Shown here: piece after piece, positions 1 through 5,413 of the stretch
Layout of the letters: the number at the start of each line of letters is the position of its first letter
Numbering within the stretch: position 1 is the stretch's first letter
DNA from: Paracoccaceae bacterium
GTDB lineage: Bacteria; Pseudomonadota; Alphaproteobacteria; Rhodobacterales; Rhodobacteraceae
Direction: 5' to 3'
Assembly: GCA_027030435.1 (NCBI GenBank)
Contig: JALVEX010000039.1
Location: forward strand, 1-5,413
Length of the DNA stretch: 5,413 bases
Notes under the pieces: generated by a model
Seen by the model: only the letters and a program-made list of their open reading frames with translations
Databases searched by the model: none
Told to the model about the DNA's origin: nothing
Made by a program: the position numbers and the translations under genes

Positions 1-2734
1 CACGAGCACCGATGTCTGCCACTGGGCCGGCAGCTTCGAACGCAGCTTCGAAACGGAAGTGGCGGGTGTGAGGATGCGCGCGCCGATGATGGATATCCAC
101 ACCGTGGCGGCGGGCGGGGGCTCGATCCTTTCCTGGCGCGACGGGCGCTATCAGGTGGGCCCCGAAAGCGCCGGCGCCGATCCCGGCCCGGCCTGCTACA
201 GGCGCGGCGGGCCGCTCACGGTGACGGATTGCAACGTGATGCTCGGCAAGCTCGCGCCCGGGCACTTCCCGCATGTGTTCGGCCCCGAGGGCGATCAGCC
301 GCTTGATGCGGAGGTGGTGCGGGCGAAATTCGAGGCCCTCGCCGCCGAAATCGCCCGCGATACCGGCCGCGCGCCCCTCAGCCCCGAGGAAACCGCCGCC
401 GGCTTCCTCGAGATCGCGGTGCGCAACATGGCCAATGCGGTGAAGAAGATCAGCGTCGAGCGCGGCCATGACGTGACCCGCTACACGCTGTGCTGCTTTG
501 GCGGCGCGGGCGGGCAGCACGCCTGCGCGGTGGCCGATCTTCTGGGGATCGACAGCGTGTTCATCCATCCGCTGGCCGGCGTGCTCTCGGCGCTCGGGAT
601 CGGGCTCGCGGCGGTGCGCGCCATGCGCGAGATGCAGGTGAACCGGCCGCTTGAAGAGCTGAAGAAAATCACGCAGGACATTGAAAAACTGGAAAAAGAT
701 GCGATTGAAGAGGTGACCGGGCAGGGGGTTGCCCGCGCCCGCATCCGCACCGAGGCGCGCGCCCATCTGCGCTATGAGGGCTCGCACCAGGCGCTCGAAG
801 TGCCGCTTGGCACGGCCGGGGAAATGGCCGCCGCCTTCGCCGCGGCGCATGAAGCCCGCTTCGGCTTCGCCGCGCCCGATCGCGCCCTGCTGATCGAGAT
901 GATCACCATAGAGGCGATCGGCGAGACGGAACCGGTGCCCCAAAACCTCGCTCATGACATCAGAAATAACCCGCAACCAATAGATAAAACACATATATTC
1001 GCCGAAGGAAAACAGCAGGAAAGCCCGATCTACCGGCGCGAGAGCCTGCCCCCCGGCGCCACCCTCAAGGGCCCCGCGATCATCACCGAGGCCACCGGCA
1101 CCAATATCGTCGAGCCCGGCTGGCAGGCGCGGGTGGATGATCTGGGCAATCTGATCCTTGAGCGCCACGCGCCGCGCAAGGCCGCGCGCGCCATCGGCAC
1201 GGATGTGGATCCGGTGATGCTCGAGGTGTTCAACAATCTCTTCATGTCGATCGCCGAGCAGATGGGCTCGACGCTCGCCAACACCGCCTATTCCGTCAAC
1301 ATCAAGGAGCGCATGGATTTTTCCTGCGCGCTGTTCGATGCGGCGGGCAATCTGGTGGCCAATGCGCCCCATGTGCCGGTGCATCTGGGCTCGATGAGCG
1401 AAAGCGTGCGCACCATCGCCCGCCTCAATGCCGGCCGGATGAAGCCCGGCGATGCCTACATGCTGAACGCCCCCTTCAACGGCGGCACCCATCTGCCGGA
1501 CGTGACCGTGATCACCCCGGTATTCGATCGCGCCGGGCGCGAGATCCTCTTTTACGTGGGCTCGCGCGGCCATCACGCCGATATCGGCGGCAAGACCCCG
1601 GGCTCCAACCCGCCCGACAGCACCCGGATCGAGGAAGAGGGCGTGGTGATCGACAATTTCAAGCTTGTCGAGGGCGGGCGCCTGCGCGCGGCCGAAACCC
1701 GTGCGCTCCTCGCCTCCGGGCCATACCCCTGCCGCAACATCGATCACAACATCGCCGATCTCGAGGCCCAGGTGGCGGCCAATGCCACCGGCATCCACGA
1801 GATCCTGAAGATGGTGGACGATTTCGGGCTGGAAACGGTGCAGGCCTACATGAAACACGTGCAGGACAACGCCGAAGCCAGCGTGCGCCAGGTGATCGGC
1901 CGTCTTTCGGACGGCAGCTTCGATTACGAGATGGATTCGGGCGCGCATATTCGGGTGAATATCCGCGTCGATCGCGCGGCGGGCGAGGCGGTGATCGATT
2001 TCACCGGCACCAGCGCGCAGCAGCCGGGCAATTACAACGCGCCGCTTTCGATCTGCCGCGCCGTGGTGCTCTATGTTTTCCGCACGCTGGTGGGCAAGGA
2101 TATCCCGCTCAATGAAGGCTGCCTGAAGCCCTTGCGCATCATCGCCCCCGAGGGCAGCATGATCAATCCGCGCTACCCGGCCGCCGTGGTCGCGGGCAAC
2201 ACGGAGGTGAGCCAGGCGATCTGCAACTGCCTCTTCGGCGCGCTCCACGCGCTCGCGGGCTCGCAGGCCACCATGAACAATTTCACCTGGGGCAACGAAT
2301 CCTTCCAGAATTACGAAACCATCGCCGGCGGGGCCGGGGCGGGCCCGGGCTTTGAGGGCGCCAGCGCCGTCCACACCCACATGACGAACACGAGGATGAC
2401 GGACCCGGAAGTGCTCGAAAGCCGCTTTCCGGTCAGGATCGAGGAATTCTCGATCCGCCGCGGCTCGGGCGGCGCGGGACGCTGGCGCGGCGGCGATGGG
2501 GTGATCCGCCGGCTGCGCTTCCTCGAGCCCGTCACCGCGACGGTGCTGAGCGGCCACCGCCGCGTGCCGCCCTTCGGCGTGGACGGCGGCGCGCCGGGGG
2601 CGACGGGCGTCAACCGCGTGATCCGCGCCGACGGCCGGGTGGAAACCCTCGCCAGCAATGCGCAGGCCGAGATGGCGGCGGGCGATGCCTTCGAGATGCT
2701 CACCCCGGGCGGCGGCGGCTGGGGCAGGCCGTAG
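1..2734 (+). CDS. ATP-dependent 5-oxoprolinase (fused hydantoinase A/B family), 5'-truncated by window edge
   Basis: The reading frame is open from base 2, with no start needed inside the window. The residues before the first in-frame GTG (position 59), TSTDVCHWAGSFE, already match the family, so the real start lies upstream. About 910 residues are visible; family members are about 1,200, so roughly 290 are missing. Known family reaction: cytosolic 5-oxo-L-proline + ATP + water to L-glutamate, in the glutathione/pyroglutamate salvage route. Numbering from base 2: the end of the HyuA half has AAGGGS (36-41), GADPGPAC (58-65) and CFGGAGGQHA (165-174). The HyuB half starts near residue 404 (DPVMLEVFNN) with GGTHLPD (494-500), RGHHADIGG (522-530) and the terminal LTPGGGGWG (900-908). 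The two halves are fused, as in 5-oxoprolinase; N-methylhydantoinases usually have separate subunits, so that alternative is less likely. Two AT-rich patches (661-710, 961-1020) fall in poorly conserved stretches. The gene converges on the minus-strand methyltransferase. Confidence 0.93.
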   Translation, partial: TSTDVCHWAGSFERSFETEVAGVRMRAPMMDIHTVAAGGGSILSWRDGRYQVGPESAGADPGPACYRRGGPLTVTDCNVMLGKLAPGHFPHVFGPEGDQPLDAEVVRAKFEALAAEIARDTGRAPLSPEETAAGFLEIAVRNMANAVKKISVERGHDVTRYTLCCFGGAGGQHACAVADLLGIDSVFIHPLAGVLSALGIGLAAVRAMREMQVNRPLEELKKITQDIEKLEKDAIEEVTGQGVARARIRTEARAHLRYEGSHQALEVPLGTAGEMAAAFAAAHEARFGFAAPDRALLIEMITIEAIGETEPVPQNLAHDIRNNPQPIDKTHIFAEGKQQESPIYRRESLPPGATLKGPAIITEATGTNIVEPGWQARVDDLGNLILERHAPRKAARAIGTDVDPVMLEVFNNLFMSIAEQMGSTLANTAYSVNIKERMDFSCALFDAAGNLVANAPHVPVHLGSMSESVRTIARLNAGRMKPGDAYMLNAPFNGGTHLPDVTVITPVFDRAGREILFYVGSRGHHADIGGKTPGSNPPDSTRIEEEGVVIDNFKLVEGGRLRAAETRALLASGPYPCRNIDHNIADLEAQVAANATGIHEILKMVDDFGLETVQAYMKHVQDNAEASVRQVIGRLSDGSFDYEMDSGAHIRVNIRVDRAAGEAVIDFTGTSAQQPGNYNAPLSICRAVVLYVFRTLVGKDIPLNEGCLKPLRIIAPEGSMINPRYPAAVVAGNTEVSQAICNCLFGALHALAGSQATMNNFTWGNESFQNYETIAGGAGAGPGFEGASAVHTHMTNTRMTDPEVLESRFPVRIEEFSIRRGSGGAGRWRGGDGVIRRLRFLEPVTATVLSGHRRVPPFGVDGGAPGATGVNRVIRADGRVETLASNAQAEMAAGDAFEMLTPGGGGWGRP

Positions 2735-2745
2735 GCGGGGGGGCT

Positions 2746-2869
2746 GCCAGCAGATGCGCCTCTGATATGCCTGTTCAATGGAAGGCAGAACATTGGGATA
2801 GCCATAGGTTGCCCCCAAATTGGCAAGCTTGCTAATGGCGTCTCGAAATGCTTTAGGGGTCAGGCCCCA
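2746..2869 (-). pseudogene. Possible remnant of an unidentified coding sequence
   Basis: On the minus strand, after a TGA at 2872-2870, the frame reads WGLTPKAFRDAISKL, then NLGATYGYPNVLPSIEQAY and QRRI. The composition is balanced and protein-like (mixed hydrophobic, charged and aromatic residues, no low complexity) in a stretch of lower GC than the oxoprolinase. There is no ATG or GTG between the TGA and this peptide, and no own stop before the frame runs into the antisense of the oxoprolinase end, so it cannot be an intact gene. I do not recognise the family. It may be the middle or tail of a gene cut by the rearrangement that placed this spacer here. A chance open frame of about 40 codons is a real alternative. 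Confidence 0.25.
2856..2868. repeat. GGGGTCAGGCCCC imperfect palindrome
   Basis: The 13-mer has GGGG and CCCC arms around a five-base centre TCAGG. It resembles the GGGGTCAGACCCC type of short palindrome that I recall as common near mobile or REP-like sequences in proteobacteria. The resemblance is from memory and there is only one copy in the window, so its repeat status is not shown here. It sits at the edge of the possible coding remnant at 2746-2869. Confidence 0.3.
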
Positions 2870-2955
2870 TCATTACCGCGCTCACAGTCAGGCATATTTA
2901 CTTCCTGAACAGGCGCAGTGCAGCAGTAATAGTGGTTCCATTTCAAGGTTTTGCA

Positions 2956-2978
2956 GCGTATTCAGAGAGAAAATACGC
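2956..2978. terminator. 7-bp perfect hairpin in the convergent spacer, possible bidirectional terminator
   Basis: GCGTATT (2956-2962) and AATACGC (2972-2978) are perfect reverse complements with a nine-base loop, CAGAGAGAA. The stem extends outward by CA/TG if one base is bulged. It lies between two converging genes, where termination is expected, about 220 bases past the oxoprolinase stop and 100 past the methyltransferase stop. Neither side has a clear T-run after the stem, so it is not a classical intrinsic terminator. It could equally be two inverted copies of the CAGGCRTATY repeat. Confidence 0.3.
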
Positions 2979-3061
2979 CTGTGCCGCTGGGAGCGCCGGA
3001 TTAATTAACAGGTTCGCTCAATTATCTGAGCCCTGCACTCTTTGGTCCGTTGCCGGCCTGG

Positions 3062-3082
3062 GCTGAGGAAGATCGGCTCAGC
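3062..3082 (-). terminator. Weak hairpin over the methyltransferase stop codon
   Basis: GCTGAG (3062-3067) pairs with CTCAGC (3077-3082) across a nine-base loop. The stem includes the TGA stop of the minus-strand methyltransferase (3078-3080). There is no T-run downstream in either direction. It is a candidate RNA structure at the 3' end of the transcript, with low support as a terminator. Confidence 0.2.
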
Positions 3083-3785
3083 GCTCGAAGAAATATGTCT
3101 TGTGTATTTTCTCGCGCAGGGAAAATCCCCGGGCCTCGAGATCCTTCACCAGCGCCGACACCTTTGCTTCGCCGATGATATGGGGGTGAAGCTCAAGGAT
3201 AAGGGCCCGTACCCCTTCGAGATCGGCCACGGGCAGGATTTCTTCCTCCGCGCCCTCCACGTCCATCACGATCACGGTGGGATCATGCCGGCGGATGGCA
3301 TCATTGATGGCCACGCTTTCGATCTCTATTTCCCGCCCGTCGAGATTGCGATCCAGAAGGGAAGAGGAAAGTATGTTCTCCTCCTTAAAGAATTTGAGCC
3401 GTCGGCCGTCGGCCGTCACGGCCTTCATCGTCAGATCCGGCTCCCAGCCGTTCAGGCGGTAATTTGAGCGAATGATCGCTTCCAACTGCGGATTCGCCTC
3501 ATAGGAAAAGATATTGCCTTCTCCGCAGACCTTGGTGGCTACGAGGCTGACGAGCCCGATGCCGCATCCGATCTCGAGCACCCTGTCGCCGGGGCGAAGG
3601 TGCTTCACGACAAGCGCGCGCTCCTGATCCTCATATTGCCTGCGAAAGAGAAGTTTCTGGATGAACGGGGGAATGCGCTTGCGATCGGTGATGACCTTCA
3701 CGCCGTCAATGGTTATCCGCCTGGTGTTTTTCAGGCGGTGCCAGCGGGTGCGGATGCTTCGGGCGAATTTCTGTATCGGGGTCAT
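3078..3785 (-). CDS. FkbM family SAM-dependent methyltransferase
   Basis: This 235-residue protein has a complete Rossmann-type methyltransferase core. The SAM-binding motif I is VLEIGCGIG (69-77), the acidic end of strand 2 is YEANP (95-99), and the FkbM-style later motifs are MDVEGAE (174-180) and ELHP (198-201). The pattern fits the FkbM family, whose studied members O-methylate sugars or polyketide hydroxyls. The acceptor here is unknown. The N-terminal ~45 residues are basic (many R and K), with no signal peptide or membrane segment, so a cytoplasmic enzyme is likely. The ATG at 3785 has only a weak GGGA ribosome site eight bases upstream (3794-3797). It lies 55 bases after the glycosyltransferase stop on the same strand, with no obvious promoter between, so the two are probably co-transcribed and may act on the same glycan. 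GC is lower than in the oxoprolinase. The family call is firm; the substrate is inference. Confidence 0.88.
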   Translation of the reverse strand: MTPIQKFARSIRTRWHRLKNTRRITIDGVKVITDRKRIPPFIQKLLFRRQYEDQERALVVKHLRPGDRVLEIGCGIGLVSLVATKVCGEGNIFSYEANPQLEAIIRSNYRLNGWEPDLTMKAVTADGRRLKFFKEENILSSSLLDRNLDGREIEIESVAINDAIRRHDPTVIVMDVEGAEEEILPVADLEGVRALILELHPHIIGEAKVSALVKDLEARGFSLREKIHKTYFFER

Positions 3786-3840
3786 ACGCAGATTCCCACT
3801 CGGATGAGGATTGAGGTTTCAAAGCGGCAGGCATCTGGCT

Positions 3841-4908
3841 TCAACGCAGGAGATCTCCCAGTGACGTTTCGCCGCCATAGGTGGATGTGAGAGGCCCGGC
3901 CGGAGATCGGCTTATCATCTTCTCATCCAGGAAGCGCGCATAATAGGCGCCGCCTTCGGCATGCTGCCCGCGCTCCGCAAGGAAACGGATGCCCTCGGCG
4001 CCACGTGTAAAGCGATAATGCAGCATCACACCCCGCTTTTCCGAAAGGCGCATGGGGCGGTTTGTTGCATGTGGGCCGCCGGAGAACTGCATCCCTTTGT
4101 GCCAGCGCAACAGGGCGAGCTTGGTGAGATCAAGGGGCAGGGGAGGAAGGTGGTTCTTGAGGAGGATCCGTGCGAGGCGGTTCATCATCCGCCCGGACGT
4201 GGAAAGATTGTGCGGTGTCGAAAGGTCCGCGTATCGTTTGAGAAAATACCGCGCCAAGGGGGGCGGGGGCTTTTTGTTCGGGTCCGAAAACAGCCTTTCC
4301 ACCAGGCCACCGGTCACGAAACGTGGTGGCGTGGGGTATTTTTCCGCAAACCGCGAGGGAGGCATGAGAAACCGGTAGTTCTGCTTCTCGATCCGGTCAA
4401 ACAGGGGAAAGGCCTCGCGCAGTGAACCGCCTTTGAATTCATGTTCTGCGAGGGGCTTGTCGGCATACATGTCAACCATCACGCAAAGCAGCGCTTCTGC
4501 GCCTTCCCGCTCAATCTCCGCGATCAGGGATTGCAGGGGGGTGTTCGCCATATCCCTGTAGACAAGATGCTCGTCGATATCGGATACAAGGCACCATCTG
4601 CCATCGGCGCAGGCATCGAGGATCTCGGATCTCCAAGCGCGCTTGTCGCGGGAATAGGTGGAACCGGGCCGCGGCTGATAGAGCGTTACATCGGGCTGGG
4701 ATTGCAGAAATTCCCTTGTGCCATCTGTCGAGTGATCATCGACGATGATGAAGGAAACCGGCCCGAGAGCGCGGTAATGATCGAGAAAGGCGCCAATGAT
4801 GTTGGCTTCGTTATGGGCAAGAGCCAGGCAGGGAATCGTGCCGGTGGCGGATCTCGCTGGCCCCCCGAGGCGGGAAAGATGCTGTAGATTAGCGGGATAG
4901 GTTATCAT
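3841..4908 (-). CDS. Glycosyltransferase family 2 protein (Glyco_tranf_2_4-like)
   Basis: Probably transfers a sugar from a nucleotide-sugar donor in the cytoplasm. Numbering is from the upstream ATG at 4914 (357 residues). The GT-A fold shows HNEA (34-37), the nucleotide-binding strand IVDDHSTDGT (57-66) and the metal-binding DxD region SDIDEHLVY (111-119). Later come RWHKGM (270-275) and MLHYRF (297-302), of the kind seen in this group of family 2 enzymes. No membrane helix is apparent, so it is probably soluble or peripheral. I place the start at the ATG at 4908 because AAGGA (4914-4918) sits five bases before it; for the ATG at 4914 the same AAGG is directly adjacent, too close to serve. 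The start at 4908 gives 355 residues. A PPPP run (216-219) could slow ribosomes. The FkbM methyltransferase follows 55 bases downstream, pointing to synthesis of a methylated surface glycan or glycoconjugate. The donor and acceptor cannot be deduced. Confidence 0.88.
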   Translation of the reverse strand: MITYPANLQHLSRLGGPARSATGTIPCLALAHNEANIIGAFLDHYRALGPVSFIIVDDHSTDGTREFLQSQPDVTLYQPRPGSTYSRDKRAWRSEILDACADGRWCLVSDIDEHLVYRDMANTPLQSLIAEIEREGAEALLCVMVDMYADKPLAEHEFKGGSLREAFPLFDRIEKQNYRFLMPPSRFAEKYPTPPRFVTGGLVERLFSDPNKKPPPPLARYFLKRYADLSTPHNLSTSGRMMNRLARILLKNHLPPLPLDLTKLALLRWHKGMQFSGGPHATNRPMRLSEKRGVMLHYRFTRGAEGIRFLAERGQHAEGGAYYARFLDEKMISRSPAGPLTSTYGGETSLGDLLR

Positions 4909-4913
4909 CTTCA

Positions 4914-4918
4914 TCCTT
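4914..4918 (-). promoter_or_regulatory. Ribosome binding site deciding the glycosyltransferase start
   Basis: Read on the minus strand, AAGGA is followed by TGAAG and then ATG (4908-4906), a normal five-base spacing. The alternative ATG at 4914-4912 overlaps the last base of this site, so it is the poorer start. The two choices differ by only two residues. Confidence 0.6.
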
Positions 4919-5009
4919 CATGACCGGGCGTTTTTGGCAGGCCGGAGTAGACTACCGAAAAGTTTGTTGCACTGGAATGGCTATGAGTTCTTCCCCGTAA
5001 AAGGAATCG

Positions 5010-5025
5010 CATAATATGTATTATG
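5010..5025. promoter_or_regulatory. AT-rich dyad, possible operator or promoter element for the glycosyltransferase operon
   Basis: CATAAT and ATTATG form a perfect 6-bp inverted repeat around a four-base centre (ATGT on the plus strand). It lies about 100 bases upstream of the glycosyltransferase start in the most AT-rich part of the window. On the minus strand it includes TAATAC and TATTAT, both similar to a -10 box, but no good -35 hexamer stands 16-18 bases before either. The symmetry would suit a dimeric regulator. Its role is inferred from position only. Confidence 0.35.
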
Positions 5026-5057
5026 TAAATAGCCCCTATGAGCCGCCAGCGGGAAAT

Positions 5058-5075
5058 CCATTGGCAAGACAATGG
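5058..5075 (-). terminator. Small hairpin downstream of the RND gene, candidate terminator
   Basis: CCATTG (5058-5063) pairs with CAATGG (5070-5075) around a six-base loop, and the stem extends to ATCC/GGAT if one base is bulged. Read on the minus strand it falls about 40 bases after the RND stop and is followed by ATTTCCC, a weak T-run. It could end the RND transcript before the glycosyltransferase unit. The stem is short and not GC-rich, so support is modest. Confidence 0.3.
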
Positions 5076-5115
5076 GATGCGCCCGGAACCTGCGGCACAA
5101 GATCAATCCGTGAAT

Positions 5116-5413
5116 TCACGCGCTCTTCTCCTTCACGCGGAAAACGATCAGGTAAAGCACCGGCACGAAGATCAGCGTTATCGCCGTTCCGATGATGATC
5201 CCGCCCATCAGCGCATAGGCCATGGGCCCCCAGAAGACCTGATGCGAAATCGGAATGAGCGCGAGGCTCGCGGCCGAGGCCGTGAGCACGATCGGGCGGG
5301 CGCGCGTCAGCGTGGCGTCCACCACTGCCTCCCAGGGTTTTTCGCCGCGGCGGCGCAGCGCCTCGATGCGATCCACGAGGATGATCGAATTGCGGATCAG
5401 GATGCCGCCGAGC
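5116..5413 (-). CDS. RND-family efflux transporter permease, C-terminal part
   Basis: The frame is open from the window edge to a TGA at 5118-5116 and gives 98 residues, the end of a protein that is usually a little over 1,000 residues long. It begins LGGILIRNSIILVDRIEA, the late-transmembrane signature of RND pumps. Then comes a basic cytoplasmic loop (RRRGEKPWEAVVDA), RPIVLTA opening the next helix, and a last helix ending ITLIFVPVLYLIVF before a short charged tail (RVKEKSA). These correspond to the final transmembrane helices of AcrB-type permeases in the inner membrane, which use the proton gradient to export hydrophobic compounds with a periplasmic adaptor and outer-membrane channel. The substrate cannot be told from this part. 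The internal GTG at 5376 is not the real start, because conserved sequence continues before it. GC (about 67% in a sampled line) resembles the oxoprolinase more than the neighbouring glycosyltransferase. Confidence 0.92.
   Translation of the reverse strand, partial: LGGILIRNSIILVDRIEALRRRGEKPWEAVVDATLTRARPIVLTASAASLALIPISHQVFWGPMAYALMGGIIIGTAITLIFVPVLYLIVFRVKEKSA

Larger units (their letters stand above)
2764..2981. repeat. Dispersed CAGGCRTATY motif, three copies plus one near copy
   Basis: CAGGCATATC lies on the minus strand at 2764-2773. CAGGCATATT lies on the plus strand at 2889-2898. CAGGCGTATT lies on the minus strand at 2972-2981. A version lacking one G, CAGCGTATT, lies on the plus strand at 2954-2962 and pairs with the previous copy to make a hairpin. 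The first copy also extends into a second 9-bp inverted match: GCCTGTTCA at 2769-2777 against TGAACAGGC at 2906-2914. Copies in both orientations within 220 bases would fit ends of degraded mobile or REP-like elements, or binding sites. Function is unknown. Confidence 0.45.
2735..3077. other. Convergent intergenic region without an intact gene
   Basis: These 343 bases separate the ends of the 5-oxoprolinase (+) and the methyltransferase (-). Sampled GC is about 53-55%, against about 73% in the oxoprolinase. The region holds repeated CAGGCRTATY-like motifs, a 7-bp hairpin at 2956-2978, a perfect 10-bp palindrome GCAAGCTTGC at 2823-2832, the element GGGGTCAGGCCCC at 2856-2868, and a short minus-strand frame that looks protein-like. 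A plus-strand 62-codon ORF (2820-3008) has no recognisable domain and I do not treat it as a gene. The content suggests debris of a mobile or recombined segment rather than a simple spacer. That reading is inference. Confidence 0.7.
4919..5115. other. Intergenic region between the glycosyltransferase and the RND permease
   Basis: About 200 bases separate the RND stop (5116) from the glycosyltransferase start, both on the minus strand. The line 4981-5040 is only about 37% GC by hand count, far below the flanking genes, which is typical of a promoter region. It contains the AT-rich dyad at 5010-5025 and a small hairpin at 5058-5075. A sigma-70 promoter for the glycosyltransferase unit is likely here, but I could not find a -35/-10 pair with convincing spacing. 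No small ORF or RNA gene is evident. Confidence 0.55.

Noticed and set aside
59..61. GTG as the start of the 5-oxoprolinase
   Set aside because: The frame stays open to the window edge, and the residues before it (TSTDV...) match the conserved family sequence, so this is an internal valine.
2725..2754. Hairpin at the oxoprolinase stop (GGCAG...CTGCC)
   Set aside because: Only a five-base stem with a large G-rich loop and no T-run; not enough for a terminator call.
2311..2826. Long minus-strand ORF antisense to the oxoprolinase end
   Set aside because: It is proline/serine/arginine-rich with no domain, lies opposite a well-conserved gene, and is typical of antisense frames in high-GC DNA.
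2820..3008. Plus-strand 62-codon ORF in the convergent spacer
   Set aside because: No recognisable motif and no clear ribosome binding site; it crosses the repeat cluster and hairpin.
3042..3467. Plus-strand ORF opposite the methyltransferase
   Set aside because: The minus-strand frame carries all FkbM methyltransferase motifs; this is its shadow.
3961..4887. Plus-strand ORFs opposite the glycosyltransferase
   Set aside because: They are shadows of a frame with clear HNEA, VDDHSTDGT and DxD motifs and show no domain of their own.
5110..5119. Perfect palindrome GTGAATTCAC over the RND stop codon
   Set aside because: A 10-bp palindrome without a loop makes no stable RNA hairpin, and as a lone site at a stop codon it is likely chance.
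1..5413. CRISPR array, tRNA, rRNA, riboswitch or intact insertion sequence
   Set aside because: No regularly spaced direct repeats, no cloverleaf or rRNA-like sequence, and no transposase motif were found on either strand by eye.

Overview
This is a high-GC window whose protein sequences look most like Alphaproteobacteria, plausibly Rhodobacterales. That is a family-resemblance judgement; no rRNA or tRNA is present to anchor it. It holds two complete genes, two genes cut by the window ends, and two intergenic stretches.

Layout. (1) Positions 1-2734, + strand: the last ~910 codons of a fused HyuA-HyuB type ATP-dependent 5-oxoprolinase; the N-terminal ~300 residues lie before the window. (2) Positions 2735-3077: a convergent intergenic region of ~340 bases with no convincing intact gene. 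It carries a recurring CAGGCRTATY motif, two hairpins, a GGGGTCAGGCCCC element and a possible minus-strand coding remnant. (3) Positions 3078-4908, - strand: a two-gene unit read from high to low coordinates, a family 2 glycosyltransferase followed after 55 bases by an FkbM-family methyltransferase. (4) Positions 4909-5115: an AT-richer intergenic stretch upstream of the glycosyltransferase, with an AT-rich dyad and a small hairpin. (5) Positions 5116-5413, - strand: the C-terminal 98 residues of an RND-family efflux permease.

How the genes relate. The 5-oxoprolinase is central metabolism (5-oxoproline to glutamate) and has no obvious link to the rest. The glycosyltransferase/methyltransferase pair probably builds or decorates a surface glycan or other glycoconjugate; the acceptor cannot be told from the sequence. 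Hand counts of sampled 60-base lines give about 73% GC in the oxoprolinase, 67% in the RND gene, 55-60% in the glycosyltransferase and 53-55% in the 2735-3077 spacer. This suggests the pair and its flanks are an insertion between two older, higher-GC genes.

I found no CRISPR array, tRNA, rRNA, intact transposase, or clear novel defence or biosynthetic system. The least explained part is the 2735-3077 spacer.
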